Made by a program: the position numbers and the translations under genes. DNA of 64,000 nt. Origin: Apteryx mantelli. Lineage: Eukaryota; Chordata; Aves; Apterygiformes; Apterygidae. Shown in pieces: positions 24,201 to 37,092 of this stretch. The notes under the pieces were generated by a model. That model made no database searches. It worked only from the letters and a program-made list of their open reading frames with translations, and was not told the DNA's origin. How positions within the stretch are numbered: position 1 is the stretch's first letter; each line of letters begins with the position of its first letter. The stretch lies in NCBI RefSeq assembly GCF_036417845.1, contig NC_089978.1:87104007-87168006 (forward strand). The letters are read 5' to 3'.

Positions 24201-27200
24201 CTGTGCCTTTACCTGCGCTCAGCCAGCGAGAAGAGAGTAAGGCTCAGGGAAAGAAATGCTCTGGCTGTGCTGTATTCCTCTGCGAGTAACCTGCCCCTAG
24301 CTTGGGGCTGGGGAGTTTGAGTTGCTCACCCAAGTGCTCGGCCAAGGTGCTAAGGCTGTCTGCCCGCTTGCCTTCTCCCCCAAGGACAGCCTCAGCCACC
24401 ATCCTTGGGCCTGCCCTGTCCCAAAAGGGGAGCCCGCAGTCTTTCCCAGTTTTGCTGATGAAGCAACAGCATGTGTTGGGCAGATAGAGGTGATGGCGAG
24501 GAGGCGCTGGCGCTTTCCTGTGGCCGTGCCGGATCCCTAATCTGTTGTTGATGTCTGCACGGGCTGGCCCTGGTGCACCTTCACATCCATTCTCTAGTGT
24601 ATCTAAATTTGTAGCAAAGGTCTTGTTTAGCTACTTTTCCTTTGTATTTCAGCCAGTGTTCCTAAAACAGACAATAAGGAAGTCTGCATTAATGTGCTTC
24701 CTTCCATGCCTCCCTCCTTTTCCCGCTCCCGCCCCCATCCTCTTCGTCCCTAGAGGAAACACTCATCTCTGCCAAGATCCTGGCTTGCAAAAGTAAACAA
24801 TATGAAGTTACAATAAAATGTTTTGATTTGCTGGATCTGACGTTCAGGAGCTGCACAACCCGGAGAATTATAAAAAGGATCTTCTAGAGATAGCCAGTGT
24901 GAGACAAAATCTTTCATTTTGAGTGTGTTTCAGATCCAAGCATTAGGGCAGTGTAGATGAAGAACGAGGGGTTTCCTTGCCAAACCTTGAGGTTCTTAGG
25001 AGGTTTATATTGCAGCATCTGTCAACAGCTTTCTGTCTGATATCTGTCAGTGACTGGCCATTGCATAATCAATGACAATGTTTGGGGCTTTGCGCGCGTG
25101 TGTGTACGTGCTTGATATTTTAACACTTCGTAGTAGTGTAGGGAAAGCCCTGAAAATGAAATATGTGAGCTGAAATTTGTTTCCTCCGGGATTCTTCCAA
25201 ATAATTCAGACTAAGGCGAGCCTAAATGGAGGTGTAATCCCTGGGAGGTGAGCTTCTTTGGATGCTTGCCAGTTTAGCAGGCTGGATAATCTGCACTGTC
25301 ATCAAGATTTGCGGATTAGCTTTAGTGAAGCTAGTTGGCTTTGACATTTCATTAGGGAAGTTTTCAGTAGTTTTTCATCCCTGGTCTTTATGCTGTAAAA
25401 TATGGATGATGTAGTTTTGTTATCCTTACACCTTTTAACATTTGTGCGAGTTAATACCAGGACTGCAAATACCTCTATCCGCTGAGGATTTTTTAATTCA
25501 TTGCTTGTTTATGAAAGACTAACTGGGTCAAAGGCTAATTTTGTAAAGGAACTGCTTTTCCCAATGATAACCAATAAATTTTCATCTGGGCAGTGTAAGT
25601 TACCAAACTGTTATCTCCCAAAGAAAGCCTAAAAGCAAATACTATTTATCCTATAATCTGCAAATATTTTGAAAAGTGAACCAGAATATCAATAAAATGG
25701 CTTAACATCACAGTCTCAAAAGAGCTTTCTAGGACATTTGTTTAAAAATCAAAATGGTAAATTTAGAGGAAAGAACTGTGCAAATGAGAAGGGAGTATGT
25801 ATGAGTGACAGCATCGTAAATAGTCTAGAGGGTTCAAGGAACTGGGGAAGGACACTGTGTCCTAAAGTCACTTGTTCACAGAGACGTCTCTGCTGATAAG
25901 AGCTGGTTGTTGTTTGTGGTGACAGTGATCGAGGAGGACAAGGTAAAGGATCACCCTGCGAGCTCCTGCAGTGCTTTTCAGAAATCTGGATGTGGCCTGG
26001 TTTATTCATCATACCTAGAAGTGCTTTAACTTTTTGGCCTGCTGTAGTGTATGGATGTGTGTCCTTGGAGCTTCTTGTGCAATTTCCATAATCCTCTCCC
26101 AACCTTTTTTACATTAATGTATCCACACGCTCTTTCTTCTCCAGATACTGTTCTGTCCCTGCAGCTGAGAGAAGATGTGTCCCATATATTTCCCCCTAGA
26201 GACTTACTGCTGCAGTTTCCAGGGGACTCGGGTTGTGCAAGCCCACTGTCAAGGACAGGTAGACAAATGACTCATAGGTCAGCATGTCATTGACCGTACA
26301 CTGTGATCCCCTCTCCTCTTACATACTTGGCATGCTACTGATTCCAGTGCAGGGCTGCAGACTTCCCACAGAATAACCTATAACTCAAGGCTGATCTTGT
26401 CAACCTCCCTTCCTAGGTCCACATGCACCTGATAGCTGGCCTGGTTAGCTGGTGTCGCACTGGCTGTAGCCGTAGACGATTTTGTGGTTCTTCATGTTAA
26501 ATGATTATATCTGCTTTTAGTTCTCCGAGGTATTGCTGAGCATGTAAAACACAGACACTGGGACCTTGGCCCCCTGCAATGGTCACCCTGAAGTGGAAAC
26601 TCTGATGTGGGGGACAGAGAGGAAAGTAAACAGGGCAAGATTTTTGGACAAAGCCAAGAAGGATTAGTTATGCCAGGCAAAGGTGGCAGCGGGAACACGA
26701 AGCTCCACCTTGCAGTGGTGTCCTGGGGGAGGGAGTTCCTTGTTGCTCTTTGGCTGTGTGTGCATCCTCACTTCTCCCTCCTCTCCTTTGCTGGTACTGG
26801 CATGCCTCCTTTACCTTCCTGTCAACATCCTCTCCCATGGACGCTGTAGGTAACAATGCATAGATTCTGGTTCCTGACTTCAGTGTTACAGCACTGCTTT
26901 GTGCTTCTGGTGCAGTCTGCAGAACGGTGAGTGAAAAGGAAAGTTTAGTTAAAAAATTATTTACTGTGCTCTACTAAGAGAGGAAAAAAAAGAAAAAGAA
27001 ATGGAATTAACATAAGTGTTACACTGAATGTTTTGGAGTTTCAGTGATTTATCCATCAATTGTGTCACTGCAAACTCTTTGTGGAGTTACACCTTCATAG
27101 ATCTGAAATAACAAGCGGTTGAACTAAACCTCTACTGAGCAATTCTGCTTGAATTTATTTTTGTGAGAGAGGAGGGTACAATTTGCAGAAATACATCTTA

Positions 27201-30200
27201 TGTAAAAGGCCAGGCGCCTTGCAAATTCAGAGGTCTTGATCTGGGATGCAGCAATGCTTTTTTAGTGCATATTCCTGTGACATGAAAGATGGAAGAGAAT
27301 AAAAATGGGTGTGTGTGTGAGTGTGCATGTGTGTGCATGTGTGCACAGGGATATACACAAACATGCTGTTCCTGTAGAAGGTGAATATTAGTTCTGATTA
27401 TCTGAATATTGATTGGAATTTAGAAAATAGCTTTCCAAGAGTCAGTATCTGCACTGTTATAATTACCAACACAATGAAATCAGGCAACCTTTCAGTCCCT
27501 AAATCACAGTACAGTATTTGGCATTCCAATTTCTATGTTTATACTGAGCAAGCAACACTATCCAAAGAATTTTATTATATCAAAGTAGTAAATCTCTAAA
27601 TCTGTATTGACTCTTCTTTGGCTGTTTCAGGTTCTTGTTAATTTGGGCTTGAGAATGTTTTTGTTTGATTTTTTTTTTTAGACTTATTTTGTTTACTTTA
27701 GTTATTTTATTTCTCAGACTATAGACCTAATGTTAAATTATATCAACCCTTGTTCATAAAACACACAGACAATTGCCTTCGTATTTACTGGCTTCACATT
27801 TTCTAATCGTTTTTACTGTTTTGCTGATTTGAGAATTTGAAGCCCAAAGTGGTTATAAGTAGGCCACAGGAAATTGTGGCTTCAAGGCAATGATAAGAAG
27901 TTTCTTAATGGCTTAATAAATGACAACATGCATCTGAAGTTGGTTTTCAGTCAGCTCCAGACAGGTTATTGCTTACGGATGGCTTCAGTGTGATTTCTCT
28001 CCTTCTAGAAGACAAAGTGCAAGAGGATTTGTATGTGGAAGTGACTATGGATAGAAAGTAGGGTATTTTTCTTCAAGAACCTTAAATGTTGTCCTGAATA
28101 TATTTGTACTCAGTGAGCACTCAGCTTCTGTAATTTTAGCTGAGAGCAGTTTTGTAAATCATACTGTGGACATGCCCTGGGACTCCACATAGAAACTTGC
28201 TTCTATTGACCAGCCCCCTTCTTCAGGCCCTGAATCCAGTCACATCTTCATACCCCAACACTGGAGAGTCCATGGAAGTCTGTAAAAGGAGACCTGTTTG
28301 CATGACCTGGGTTTTTGCAGTGTGACCGGGACACCTCTGGGACTATTCTGTGGCTCTGTTTCTCCACCTTTCAAAGTTATGGAAATATATCACTTTCTCA
28401 GTTTTAGTCAGAGACATTTTTCATCTGTGTTGATGGCTACTCTTTTAGAAAGACCAATAGACATCCATTAGTCCGTCTTGCTTTTGCAGGCTATGTACAT
28501 TGCACAAATGTGTACCTTTTTACTGCCGCTCCATCTGTATCTTCCCTACCAAGCTGAGTTTTCTACCTCCCTCTATTTTCAGGTGTTCCCTACAGCTTCC
28601 CTCACCTTGTCCCTTCTGTCAGCAGCTCTTGGTTTCCTCATTTCTCTCCTCCATCTCTCCTACAGCAGTCATGCATTTTTTTCTGATTCTTTGATGCCCA
28701 GAGCTGTTTATGTATTGGACCCTGCATCATCTTCTCTTTTTGTAGCAGATGCCATGCATATGCCCACAACTGGGCCCCGAATCTCTCTGCCAGTGCCAGG
28801 CCTTCATGTGCTACCACTTCCTTCCATTACAGCTACTCTTAGGAGTAAATCATGAAGAGCGTCAACATAGTGACCTTTCTTGGGAGGATGTGCAAAGGAT
28901 GAGGTGAATGGTAGTGTTCTGCCAGAAGGCATTTAGTGACTGCTATCAAGTGGTCCTTTGATCTGGAGACAACCCAGAGGTCCTTGAAGTTCTGTGATAC
29001 AGATGTCAGGAGCTCTATATCCTATCCTCCTTCCTTCTCTTTCTGCCTCTTGTTTCATTTTTTTTGAGACATGCTGCTGATCTCAATGGGACTGGTGTCT
29101 TAACTACTTACAAATATAGGTGCGTTTCTGGAATTGATCCGATACGGGTGTCTGAAGTTATTGCACAAAGATCCCACCAAGTTGAACATGCGCTTTCACA
29201 ACCTGTGTGACCTAATATTAGCGCAGAATGCATTTTTCTTTAAGGACCAGTAGCAGACTTCTGAGGTGCTTGAGGAAAAAGTAGTCATGCTTATGTGCAC
29301 AAACCCCAAACCTATATTTAATTATTTCTTACCGCCATATTTTTAAGGAAAGGAATTCCAGTGATTTCAGATCATCTGAAGAATCACATGGCAGCCTGAT
29401 CTTATAAATATGCTAACCAATATTTGTGTTCAGACACTTGTTTTCACTGATCAGCATGGTGATCAGCTCTGGCTTAAAAATAGCTCTTTTTTTTTCTTTA
29501 TTTTACCTCCAAATTTACTCCCTGACGGAAACTGTGCCTATCACATCTTTAAAACAGATTTTCTTCACTGTGTGTATAGAGGAAGGTAAAGGAAGTGATA
29601 AATCTCTAAAAACAGTATGATAAAATAAATCCACTCTAACTAAGGGGTCAGATACTGAGTTTATTACTCATTCAGTATCTTAATCTGTAATTGCCCCCTT
29701 GACTGTAAGATGACCACTGCTTCAGTATGACTAAATGTGCCAGCAGCTGGCTCCTTATAATCAAACAGGAATGCCAAAAGCTAGAGCTGTAGATCACCAA
29801 ATCCAGTAAATAGCTGGAGTGCTGCCCATCAGCCGTAGACAGTTTTGGGGAACTGAAAAAAAAAAATGTTTCATCAACTGAAGAAATATCTGCCATATAT
29901 GAAAAAACTTAAATAAAAACTTCAGGGTTTTTAGAGTTTGTGACTTCCCTTTCCTTCCCCCCAATAATTTGAGGAAAATCTATCATCCTTCCTATTTGTT
30001 TTTGACATGGGAAAGATTTTATAATTTGCATTTCTTGCACTCTCTGTTAGCGTCAAATTGATAACAGAATCAAAGTACCAACTACATGCTCATCCCTTCC
30101 CACGCTGTGTTGCTGCTCTTTGGAACTGGGGAACAATTAGCTACAGATGACAGTAATACGACTCCTGTAACCTCATGTTTTTGTGACACCAGTACCCTAG

Positions 30201-32859
30201 TAATTGCAGCACAATTGCTAGCTTTCTGGAGCAGAAATTGCGGGCTAGATGAAGGCAGGTGCTGAGCATCCCACACTGCTGCCCAAGTCCCTTGCAGCAA
30301 CGGCCTCTGGGGCCTGACAGGCAGCTCCAAGCACCACGCAGCATCACACCTCTGGGAACTGCAGGTTAGCAATGGCAAATGACAGCTATTGCTTTGCCTG
30401 CCCTCCTCCTTCAACCAGAAGAAAGGGAAAAGAGGAAGAAAGCTTTTGTTTCTGAGGGATGAACTCCTCTGGAAGTGGCTAGCGGGTGCAGAACGGAAGC
30501 TTTCTGCTTGCAGATTGTCCCTGCTCCACAGCAGATAGCCTTCAGCTAAAATAGTAATCTGTGAATCTTTGAAGTACGTTCATCTTCTGAGTCATTTCCG
30601 TATTGTCTGACTGGCAGTGTGATGCTAAGGGATGTTGTTCTCACGTCACAAAGACACTTTTAGACTTTCATCTCACAGGGGCCTTTCAACCTCATACGTC
30701 ATTTCTTGCGTGAATGGTAGCTTCCCCCCCTCCCAACAACACCTTAATTTTTTTTAGCATTTTCCGAACAATATCTATGAAAGATAGAAATGCACGAAGA
30801 CTATGTTAGGTGCCTTTCCTGTCTTCTAAATACCCCTAATTTCTTTTGTCTACAAATTATTTGGTTCGTAATGGAAAGTATGAGAGTAGTGCTAGTAAAA
30901 CAGGTTTCCTTCTCCCCAGTTTCCCATAGTGAATGCTACGTGGCAAAGAAATACTGTCTCTCTGGACAATTTGGAATATAAACAGCTGTGCTCCACCATG
31001 TCAAATGGACCACCATTATCAGAAATCAAATTCTTTTATGGCTTATGATTTTAAATGTTATCACTTAAAAAAAAAATCATCCTGATTTTCCAGTGCTCTC
31101 ACTTTTCTTTTCGATAGCTGAAATTGCCAATTACATTAAATAGTTTGTGACAAGCCAAAAAAAGCCCCCTAAACTTTCAAATGAAATCTACACAGAAATC
31201 CATTTTACTCTTGAATCAGTCTAAAGACTTAAATGCGAAAATGTTCATATTTTTACCCACCAAACAATATAATTCTTTTGGTTTTAATTAAAGAATTTTT
31301 TCCTTTGCACCAGACTGATGCTAAACTGGATTCACTAAATCTTCTTACGCTGTAAGTAGCAGTGACCCAGATAAACACATTTAAAAAATGCAACTACTAA
31401 AATGAGAGTATGCTTGCCTTTGTAAGATGCAGCAAGCAGAAGTCTAAAATAATTCTACAGATTTACAGGGGTAGAACTTACTATTGTATCATTAAAAGGA
31501 GATTCATAGACTAAATTAATTCTTTTAGATTGCATATACAAATCTGCATGAAAAGAGTGTTACTTAGTTTGGAAGCAGGCACTTGAAAATTACAAAGATG
31601 CCTATGGAAAAAATAATTACTTTTTGCCTTTTGCAGCATACAAAAGGCCTTTTAGAAAAAGAGGGGGAATTGTGTATTTAAGGATGTGTCATAATGCAGC
31701 CCCATAAAATCAAGATCGTATAGGCAACTACAGAAATTGCATTTCCTTTCTTCTCAGTGCCTGAGTTTGCAACTTTAAAGGTGTTTTAACATAGTGACTG
31801 GGATCTGGTCCCAGTCCAGTCCACTCGGTGCCTACTACCCATCTAAATCCAAGGCCTAGAGGAGACACCGACTCTCACAGCTGTTGAGCGACACCTGTCC
31901 TTCTCCATCGACTATACCAAGGGCATATGGCTTTGTTTACTCGGATTTAGGTAAACCCATCCTAGGACCTAAAAGATTTTGGTTGAACGGTGCCGAGCTG
32001 GATTCTACCCATTGTTTCAGATACGCATTTGAGAGATTTTTCTTCAAGAACAGGGGGTAGAAACAAATTCTGCTGCGTGCCAGCTGACGCTCCTCTCAAC
32101 TTAACCCGACGCAGCAGTAGGAGAGCTGTTATCAACAGCCCCGTAACACAGTCTGCTAGCACTTGAGCTAAAAGAGCAGCTAGCTATTTTAACTGAGAAA
32201 GCTGTTATTCCTGGTTGATGAATTACTGGGTTCAACTGCTTCACTTCATGATCCAAACCCAGTCTCATCGGGTGTTCTTCAAGTGTTTCTCTGTCTACAA
32301 GTGAATGCTTTTCCTCTCTGACCCTTTTTTCTGCCTTCTTTGTGTGTATTAGCAATGTCCAGGATACTCAGATAACAACTTTACTCTGACTTTGGAGCGT
32401 ATGCAGTCAAACTATCTCTTTAAGCTCTGGTTACACATAACTACTATTCAAAGAATGAACTCTTTGACAAAAATCTCTTCATAGTAAATATTATCCTAGT
32501 CATAACCGGCAATTAAAAAAACCCTAGACCTCGGTATTTTGTCAGTTGGGGGCTGTTAACGCTTGTGCGCCTAGCTCACTGTGGGGTTAGCACCCTGCTC
32601 CCGAGGGTCCCCGTGCAGGACGGGGGTCCATGTTTGTGGGAAGGGCTGCATGGCATCTCTCACACTCTATAACTTGCTCAGACGTGGACATTTCCATTCC
32701 TTTTGTTTTGTGAATTTTTAGACCGGAACGTCAGATCTGTTTACACAAAGAAGAAATATATGCTATCAGGAACAATCCGATAATAAACAGCCCTTAATTA
32801 GAGCGAGAGGCATAACGGGACCTAATCCCTCAGTGCCTGTTTAGACAATTAAACCAAAA

Positions 32860-33000
32860 CAGTCGGCCTTCTGCGCCCCGCTTCCCGTGTCCCGAGACGT
32901 GGCGCGCTGAGCAGCCCCCTCAGCTGATGGTTTGTGCGAGGGCGGTAGCTGTCACACCGCTGCGGTCCCCAGCCCCGCTCGGTGCCCGAAGCCAGGGCAC
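32860..33000. promoter_or_regulatory. Small CpG-rich patch in the intron
   Basis: About 140 bases with roughly a dozen CpGs (CGGCC, GCGCC, GACGTGGCGCGC, GAGGGCGG) stand out against AT-rich surroundings. It could be a distal regulatory element or an alternative 5' exon; nothing in the sequence decides this. Confidence 0.3.
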
Positions 33001-34347
33001 TGCTTCCAACCTGCTGTTGGGTGGCTGCTTTCACTCACACGTTGACCTCTAGTTTATAAGAAAAAGTTCATGCCAGACCAAATTGTCAGCCGAGGACAAT
33101 TTGTATTAGCTGAGGATCCTGATACTTGGATTCAAAGAATGCTTAAGGGTTTGGGTTTTCTTTCTGATTTCCCTGTAGCTAAATTCAAGCTGTTCAAAGT
33201 TGCAAAGGGAGAGGAGAAGCTATGCAAGACAGAACCTTATCATTATTTTAACCAACTCCTTTATGGTGCAGTATACAAGTTCAGCTTTAATCATTATAAG
33301 GACAGAGAAGGGTTTACCAGGCATTTATTGTACTGGGTTACTTTGGAATCTTTAGAGGGTTTTTTTTCCATTTAATTAATTTTTGGTAGTAGCATGCTCT
33401 CCTGCTTACTTTGGTTAGCATTAAGCTATAAAATTGCTAATGATGTCAGACAAAGTCAATACAGTCTGTTGATTTTTTCATACTTTGGCTGCGTGCTGCA
33501 GCAGCATTTCCACTGAACATTGAAGCCACCTGCCGGTGGCGAGGTAGGTACATGAGAAGTCGCAGGGCCCCGCTATCCAAGGCCGTATACACTGTGAAGA
33601 CTTGTGTGCAGGTGTCAGCTTTGTAAGTGAGGGTCTGGCCGTGTGGCCTTGCCAGAACGAAGGCAAGTTCTCCACCCAACAACTGGCTGTGTTGCTTTAA
33701 AGAAGATTACTAAAGTTAATATGTGCAAAGTATTTTCTGAAAAGTATACCAGATAGAGATCTCCTCATAGCTACTTGTGCCATCATTGTATGAGGGAGCC
33801 AAAGAAATGTAGGGTAGTCATTATGGGCTAGGCCCATATTCCCCATTGGAAAAATTTTGGTTCTCAGTTTTGCTAACAGTGGCTCCAGCATGCTCACTGT
33901 CTCAGAAGAAAGCTCATCTCATGGGTTACAGTTGTTCATATCTGCCTTGGTACCCTGCCTTCCTAACTGTAACCATTCCAGCAGGCCAGGTCAGCAAGGG
34001 TCTACTCGATTTCTCAAACTATGGGTCATGCTGCCTTTCTTGGGAAGATTCAGATGGGGTCTCAAAGGGTTTGTGCTAGCCAGGGGACAGCTAACTATCC
34101 AACTTGGTTTGGTTTTTGCTATTCAGATGTTTATTCAAGTCAGCCAATGGTTTGGCAAACTAGCGTGTCCACCAACATGAGGAACAGCAACTTTCACTGC
34201 ATTCACAGGCTTTTGCTTCAGGGCTGTGTTTGTGGGAGCCCTGTAGTAACAACAGAGGTTTTCTTGGTTGCCTCCTTAGCTCTCTTGGCTTCTTTTGCAA
34301 CCCTCGTTGCAAAATGGATTGTTCCTGCTGTGCCTTTTGTATTTCAG

Positions 34348-34480
34348 ACTTTGCATTTCTTTTAGCCGTTAATACCAGCCAAAGACACACCAGTAAGAGC
34401 CCTCTGGAGTTCAACAGCATGGCCCTGCAGCTGGCACTCGCTGCCCTGCCGGAGGGAGCGGGTCACCACTGCTGTCCCAG
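34348..34480 (+). other. Exon-like block with strong splice signals
   Basis: A pyrimidine-rich acceptor (CCTTTTGTATTTCAG) ends at 34347, with a second acceptor CATTTCTTTTAG ending at 34365. A strong donor, TCCCAG followed by GTGAGC, starts the intron at 34481. The 133-base (or 115-base) block is more GC-rich than its flanks, and one plus-strand frame is open across it and closes at the TGA inside the donor. The encoded peptide is not recognised. It could be an alternative 5' exon of RAI2, a lncRNA exon, or a chance pair of sites. Confidence 0.25.
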
Positions 34481-37072
34481 GTGAGCAGCTGTAATCCTGG
34501 GCCGTGGAGGACACTTGTGGGAGGCCTGGGCAGGAGCTGAGCCCCGCCGCAGGCAGCAAGGGCAACGCTGATCGCTTCAGAGCGGCACAGCTAATGGCGA
34601 AGCTTCGCAAGGTGACTGGAGCCTGGCTAACAAGTCACTGCCACCAAAAAGCTCTTCCCAAAACTTCCTTCCAGCTGCTGGCTTTGCCCTTCACAGCTTA
34701 CCCTGGATGGATGTTGGTGCTTAGTCTGGTAGGAAAATTGCCCAGGAGAAGAAAAGCCTTGGATAGTTTGGGCTGAGCGAGTGAGCTGAAGTAGCTCGGT
34801 GAAAGGTCCAGTACAGGTTGGAGCAGAGGGTATGGAGGGGGGACTGTGTGGCTTGGGGCAAGGCTGAATGGCAACAGTCCTCCTCCTTTTGCCAACAGCA
34901 ACTTCTTAAGTTAGCATGGTTGTTTTCTGTAACTCCGCTCTAAAAAAATATTGAGTGTTTTGTACTTTGCAGGCACTCCTGCTGTTTTTATCTACAAGAA
35001 AGGTATGATTTTTATAGCTGAGCCTGCCTTCCAACATATGGATTTGCCTGAGGCAAGACAAGCAAGTACGGTTTCTTAGTGCTTATGCAGGCTGTAGACA
35101 CTTTTTATTCCCTGCAATTATTATGTAATTAAAACGACTTCCTCTTTGTTTTGTTAATCTCCCTAGCTCTGTTGCGTTTCTTGCGGGTTACAGGCGGATA
35201 GTCACTGCTGTAAGAATTGCAGTAGTTCATGCCCTGGTAGGAATGGGCTGTGCTTTTGCTACCCCAGCTTCAGATGGCCGGGAATGAGGGAAAAAGGCAC
35301 AAGCACATCGCTGTTTCTCTTCCGGTCGCCTTGGAGTGGGGGACACCCGGTAATGGAAGGCATTTTCTAAGGGAGGAGAGGGCTTGAAATGGTTAAACTG
35401 GGGCACCGAAATGCGGTTAAAACTCCCCACCCCCAATACTGTACGAGGAAATGCTTAGCTCCAGATACAAGAACAGCATGTCAGGAAAATATATCGTTGC
35501 CTGAAACGGAATATACACAAAGTGCGAGAGACAAAAGTGCCCTCGTACCCACTCACTCACAACTGCCTCACAAAAGGGCTTCCATGGGACTGACCTTCCT
35601 TTCAGCCTTTTCTTATACAGCTCCTGTATTTGTATTAATATGTGAGACAAGAGGATACAGCTTCAGGTTTTATTCTGTTGTTATTAGGAGGATAAGCTAG
35701 GACATGGTACAGCCAAGGAGATTTTTATTTGTGTGTTGTTTGTTTGGCTTTGCTGAAGGAAGAGTCTGTGAGAAGGATGCTCTTCTGCAGTAGAGCATCG
35801 CCTTACATTTTCACAACAGCTAGTCTGCTTCTTGTGCTAAGTGGCCTGAAGAATAAGAAAGAGCGGAGTAAATTTTTTTTGCTGTCAGAACTGCACCAGT
35901 CTGCCTACAGGTATTTTTTATCTGTTAGTTCTGTTCTTCTTTATTTTTTATTTTCTTTGTGTTGTTGTTGTTGTTAAATGAATGGAGCTATGGAATCAGC
36001 TTTCTTGCTTTATAGTCTACAGTCTGTGTACCAAAATTCATGGATTTAGTGGGCTGTCTTTGAAAAACTGAAAATGTATGGAATTAACACAAGGCTTAAA
36101 TTCTTTGTGCTCTTCCACATTTTCATGCAGATCTGAGCGCTGAATTTCATGGCTGTATAACAACTGTACTTCACTGGGAGAGCCGAGCTATAATCACGCT
36201 GCAGAACATGTTTCTAAACTACTTCCTAAGGCTGAACTGAATAGCCAAATACAAAATCCAGCAGTCAGATTTATTGGAGTGGCCTGGTGACATTTCCCAG
36301 AGGACTTACAATCTATGATGATGGATTACGCTGATCCATTAATGTAGTAGTCTCATCTGGGAAAGATGTAATTGTCGTTCTATATCCTGCAGTTTCCATA
36401 AGTTTTTCAGAACACGTAATAGCACACATCACAATGGAAATTGCTTGTGAAGAATGTTGCAGTAAATATGTCAGGGACTCTATATCGTAAGGCAGAGTAC
36501 CTCTATGCCGGTACCACGCAGCCATCATTAAGATAGGGGAAGTGATAATAACAAAATTTGGTATACTGCATTCATAATGATATATGTGGCCTCCAAAGCT
36601 TTAGATGGAAAAGTGTGGGTAGTACTGATTTTGTTTCCTCTCACAGTACACATCTGCCAAATATTTTCATGTTGACTGGTTCATAGCATCAGGAAAATAA
36701 TATTTGCTTTTACCTGCAAAAACAGTGCTATATCTACAGTGCTAGCTGCCCTACCTACATTTCCTGAAATAACCTTTTTTATGAATTGTCGGAGTCTGTA
36801 TCTCTAGTTACAAAGAGCATTACTACTTGATTGTATATTCGGAGCACAGTGTAGAATAAGCTCACTTTTGTGCAGTATGAACAGCGTATCAGTCTGAGCG
36901 AGGATATCTGGCTGGAGAAAGTTCCTTTGAGCTGGCTGGAAGGTTTCTATTAATATAGCATCAAATTATTGAATTTTGGACAATAATGTTCACACTTGGG
37001 AAGCCTGTAAATGCTTTGACAGCAAAGAAACACGGTAGACCTTGTACCCTAAAAAAAGGTAGGTTGTACACT

Positions 37073-37092
37073 AAAAAAAAAAAAAAAAAAAA
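37073..37092. repeat. A20 homopolymer
   Basis: Twenty consecutive A, preceded by A7 about 30 bases earlier. Confidence 0.95.

Larger units (their letters stand above)
18464..34347 (+). other. Intronic DNA, central part
   Basis: Non-coding. It contains AT/GT microsatellites near 21.1 kb, mildly GC-rich patches (about 21.9-22.15 kb and 22.6-22.75 kb), a small 8-bp hairpin at 31796-31816 and a CpG-rich patch at 32860-33000. Several phrases resembling old amniote interspersed repeats occur, for example near 20860 and 29070. Numerous short frames exist but none shows a domain. Confidence 0.5.

Noticed and set aside
33070-33375. A 101-codon plus-strand frame next to a CpG patch
   Set aside because: The peptide was not recognised and has no support beyond its length.
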